Origin: Nipponacmea schrenckii
Lineage: Eukaryota; Mollusca; Gastropoda; Lottiidae
Length of the DNA: 64,000 nucleotides
Direction of reading: 5' to 3'
NCBI GenBank assembly: GCA_030562195.1
Contig: JAUJPP010000006.1
Span: forward strand, 4,278,001 to 4,342,000
Shown: in pieces, positions 59,501-64,000 of the stretch
How positions within the stretch are numbered: position 1 is the stretch's first letter
Layout of the letters: the number at the start of each line of letters is the position of its first letter
Notes under the pieces: generated by a model
The model's input: only the letters and a program-made list of their open reading frames with translations
Databases searched by the model: none
Told to the model about the DNA's origin: nothing
Made by a program: the position numbers and the translations under genes

Positions 59501-61203
59501 TAAAAATATCAGATGAAGTTTAAAATAAAGTTGCTTTTTATAGAAACATAATATATTATCTATTAAATTCTAAAACTGTTGGTTTATTGGATTATAAATC
59601 AACGATAATAAAGTGGCAGTATTTCAAACATGAACGTCTACTTCATTACAAAAAGAAATTATTAACATCCTTTGTAAGATCTTATTCAATACTTAGCAAA
59701 TATTTGTATCAATAACACTTTTTTTTAAAAACTGAACCTACTTTTCAGAAATAATATAGTACCGGTATAGGGTAATAGTGTGTAGCAGTGTGTTAACTTT
59801 GATTGAAACAAATAAATTTAAATATCTTAAATGTTTCTATAATTCATCTTATTAGAAGAATACACAACTGGTCATGGGTGCCATCTGATGAATTTAAGCT
59901 TGATAAGACTGAAGCAATAATGTAACATGCCAGCCATATTGTTTTGTTGGTATTTCTATCTACTAGCGATTTCGGTTGAAAAAAAAATTTAATCATTCTG
60001 TTTAAATCAATCCTAGGGAGTTCAAAATAGAAACATCGTTTTTTAACATAAAACATCTTAAAGCTGGCTATTACTTTCACTAGTATAAGTCACCATTATG
60101 AGCTGACCTAAATACATGTAGTTAGTACAGAATGACCATTATGTACTTTTAGAGCGTCTGAGTAAACTTTAGTTGATAAAATGTAGGTGACATGAAAAAT
60201 CTCATTCTTTACTAATCAGACTACCCGTAAAGAAAATTCATATATTCTATGTTATATTGTTATGTAATGCACAGTAAAGTTATTGATGTTAAAAATTTTG
60301 TATTTAGTTTGGTACAAAATAAAATATATCTTACATAGTTAAATTACTAAAAGTAGTATTAATAGACATACCCTGAACAACCTAGCTCTGTAAAATAGAT
60401 CATATAAAACTGGCATATGGAACTCATCACACAATCTTAAATTAATTGCAATTTTACAACAAAAAAATAAACATGGTATTGCAAGATTGTCTTTGGCTTA
60501 TTTCTCATTTTGTTTAATATAACTAAAACCCTTATAACAGCACATTTTCAACAAATATGTAAAATTTTGTAAAATAACCTTTGTTTGGAAACAAATTATC
60601 ATCTGTATAGTGGGTTGAGTCTAATAATTAACTAGCATTAATTGTTCTTTTTAAATAATTCCATTGTCAAACTAATTGCACCATCAATAGGTCTACTCTT
60701 TCACTGGACACTGACTGAGTCAACATGCCTGTGCCTTTGCTTGGTAACCATGCTTAACCCCAATAATGTTACAATCTACAATTACAGTAATTTGTAGTGC
60801 TCCAGATTTTTCAACAAAAACATAAATGGATGGAAATGCCAATATCAAATAATAATAATAAATGTCAATCCAACGGCAATTAGTTAGGGCAACAACATGA
60901 GTATTTGAGTAGCATACCATGCCACCATGGCATGGGCTTCTTGTACGGGATGGCTCTGTGACCTCTAATTTGACTAAGTTAAGGCCAAATAAGATAAGTC
61001 TATCAAAATAAAAATATAATAAGTAAGAAGCTAAGATAATGAAGAAAAAGAAAGGAAAAGTTTAATACCATGACTTTTGCCCTGCTTGAGTAACCACCAA
61101 TCAAAGTCGATCCAATTCCCGTGGTCGTCACACAAGCCAATAACTTCGTGTTGATTTTAGACAGCATTTTTAGTCTTGGTTTAATGTGTCCTTCAACGGA
61201 CAT
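47583..61203 (-). CDS. GPX4: Phospholipid-hydroperoxide glutathione peroxidase (GPx4-like), selenoprotein, 217 aa
   Basis: Six minus-strand exons: 61203-61069, 54475-54375, 48725-48581, 48287-48139, 47927-47843, 47621-47583; all borders are GT-AG and the phases fit. The UGA at 48688-48686 lies in NVASK-U-GFTDKNY, the GPx catalytic site (Sec92). The tetrad partners are present: Gln127 in FPCNQFGSQ, Trp181 and Asn182 in KWNFSKF. There is no oligomerisation loop, so it is monomeric GPx4-type, reducing phospholipid hydroperoxides with glutathione. Residues 1-45 are basic, hydroxylated and without acidic residues after position 5, which suggests a mitochondrial presequence; an internal Met13 may be an alternative start. 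Gene symbol by family resemblance. Introns 1 and 2 (6.6 and 5.6 kb) are satellite-rich. It is divergent from POLR2E. Confidence 0.95.
48686..48688 (-). other. Selenocysteine codon (UGA) of GPx4
   Basis: TGA follows GCC TCT AAA and precedes GGG TTC ACA in exon 3; the frame is open through both flanks and splices correctly. Confidence 0.95.
48726..54374. other. GPx4 intron 2: repeats
   Basis: Holds a pearl-like unit at 48905-49225, a set of ~800-bp direct repeats (49310-50170 versus 50245-50845; 'ctagacctgtttgtaac', 'gacttgttttgattggttg' and 'gagaccctatttcgatt' recur), a LINE tail at 51440-51666, long AT-rich sequence, and the start of the satellite from 53240. Confidence 0.7.
51440..51666 (-). 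pseudogene. LINE ORF2 C-terminal remnant
   Basis: Minus strand reads [17 protein letters not shown] and continues with ...[18 protein letters not shown]. This is the conserved tail (ALxWNPQGxRxxGRP ... RWRxxVxAL) at the C-terminus of many animal non-LTR reverse transcriptases. A frame change and stops are present. The 64-codon plus-strand open frame over the same bases is its antisense. Confidence 0.75.
53240..58310. repeat. ~171-bp satellite / pearl-like tandem core with higher-order structure
   Basis: About 25 copies of a ~171-bp unit ('aatcaaaagaatccataaag', 'gtagagtgagcacgag', 'aaaattatccgatcatcacg', 'gatcatcttcataatgacac'), interrupted by a spacer with GACCGACGGACCGACAGG and 'tatacgccc...gggcgtata' (inverted 9-mers). 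From 56088 three blocks repeat with a strict 634-bp period (56088, 56722, 57356). GPx4 exon 2 (54375-54475) sits in a gap of the array. Minus-strand open frames of 60-117 codons are repeat artefacts. Confidence 0.92.
54950..55300. repeat. Two adjacent pearl-like element termini
   Basis: 'gatagctggccaggcaaggt' + 'aatatacgccc' at 54951 and 'gatagcttgccaggcaaggt' + 'aatatacgcccactggc' at 55238, each followed by 'gattatgaata' and 'cctaggcttagaaa', then core repeats. The same terminus is at 48908, and inverted at 46213. Confidence 0.75.
58311..59075. repeat. ~185-bp tandem repeat, four units
   Basis: Units start at about 58311, 58501, 58681 and 58874 ('atggattttgctcattttct', 'cctatgccttgtcggatttt', 'acctcgtggggtcttccttt'). 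They differ by indels in T runs; the last is truncated and expanded in 'ttttaggtctt'. The 169-codon plus-strand open frame is a repeat artefact. Confidence 0.92.
59076..61068. other. Distal part of GPx4 intron 1
   Basis: AT-rich; no gene or known repeat seen. Confidence 0.45.
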
Positions 61204-61536
61204 GAACCTTATCCTATACTTTTCAAGACTGGCTGTTCGGAAATATTTTTAAATACAAATCCTGTTTTCGTATTTTGATACCTATAACATCTCAAACAAA
61301 ACAACAGATAAGCCCAATGTAATGAAATTTTGATATAAATATTTTTTCCTTAATATAGTATCTTAGGGCCTAATTAAAGCATAAACAATATTTGAATTTG
61401 GAGATCTACGAACCAGAATAATACAGCTCCGTTTTTATCATTTCCGGTTTAGTTGTTTACAAAATATTTATTTCTCACGTGTATTTCACTTTTTACAGAA
61501 ATATCTTTGTTTAGTTATAAGTCTTGAGTCAAAATA
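61204..61536. promoter_or_regulatory. Shared divergent promoter region, GPx4 / POLR2E
   Basis: Only 333 bp separate the two start codons. It contains a TTTCCGGTTT block (61441-61450; CCGGAAA on the other strand, ETS-like) and a CACGTG E-box (61476-61481). Promoter activity is inferred from position. Confidence 0.5.
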
Positions 61537-63803
<2,267 letters not shown>

Positions 63804-64000
63804 GTACTACTTTATTGCTGTATTCAACTAAAACTCTTCCTTTTCCTTCTTTTAAATTTTTTGTTTCAACTATTTATCTACTCAATGATAGAATAATATT
63901 CTATGACACTCAGGTAGTTGTGCATCACTGTCAAATTTATATCTCTTAACATTCGTATTGAAAGGTTGTCTCCCAAAACCTCTACATGCCATTTCCTCTA
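63804..64000 (+). other. POLR2E intron 3 (partial)
   Basis: Begins GTACTA after exon 3; the next exon is not in the window. Confidence 0.7.

Noticed and set aside
61003..61203. 66-codon minus frame as a stand-alone gene
   Set aside because: Its first 45 codons are GPx4 exon 1; the rest reads into intron 1 after a GT donor.

Overview
The window is AT-rich animal nuclear DNA. Genes are split by GT-AG introns, intergenic DNA is long, and satellites and retroelements are abundant. The gene content (arrestin-domain protein, intronless selenocysteine deiodinase, invertebrate-type profilin, TTC4, Sec-containing GPx4-like peroxidase, RPABC1/POLR2E) and the repeat types (Ty3/gypsy with a tRNA-Pro primer site, Penelope-like elements, 'pearl'-like tandem-core elements) fit a lophotrochozoan, most likely a mollusc. 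I cannot name the species.

Layout. 1-14400 is mobile and tandem DNA: a 40-bp minisatellite (821-2310), a decayed gypsy RT scrap, a Penelope-like element (PLE copy A, 3721-5454) cut short by a nearly complete Ty3/gypsy element (5455-13085), then a 30-bp tandem array. 14402-20187 (+) is an arrestin-domain gene whose first exon lies outside the recognised sequence. It converges on a deiodinase gene (21013-21930, -). 22000-35000 holds dispersed repeats and a second, longer PLE (copy B, 27748-30886, -). A profilin gene (35079-35486, -) has its 3' end duplicated in tandem. 37000-40450 holds a dispersed repeat, a large fold-back element and a LINE remnant. TTC4 (41238-46466, +, 11 exons) is tail-to-tail with a GPx4-like gene (47583-61203, -, 6 exons), whose two big introns are filled with satellite DNA. 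GPx4 is head-to-head with POLR2E (61537 onward, +), which runs off the right edge.

Most notable points. (1) Two selenoprotein genes, each with an in-frame UGA at the family's catalytic Sec position and a foldable SECIS candidate downstream. (2) Both PLE copies end an SGNH-hydrolase-like ORF1 with the same U UUA AAC heptamer one codon before the stop, and ORF2 (RT + GIY-YIG) is open in exactly the -1 frame. This suggests programmed -1 frameshifting in a Penelope-like element. (3) The gypsy element has a MYND-type zinc finger at the front of Pol and its own candidate -1 slip site. (4) GPx4 and POLR2E sit as a divergent pair, the arrangement I recall from human 19p13.3.
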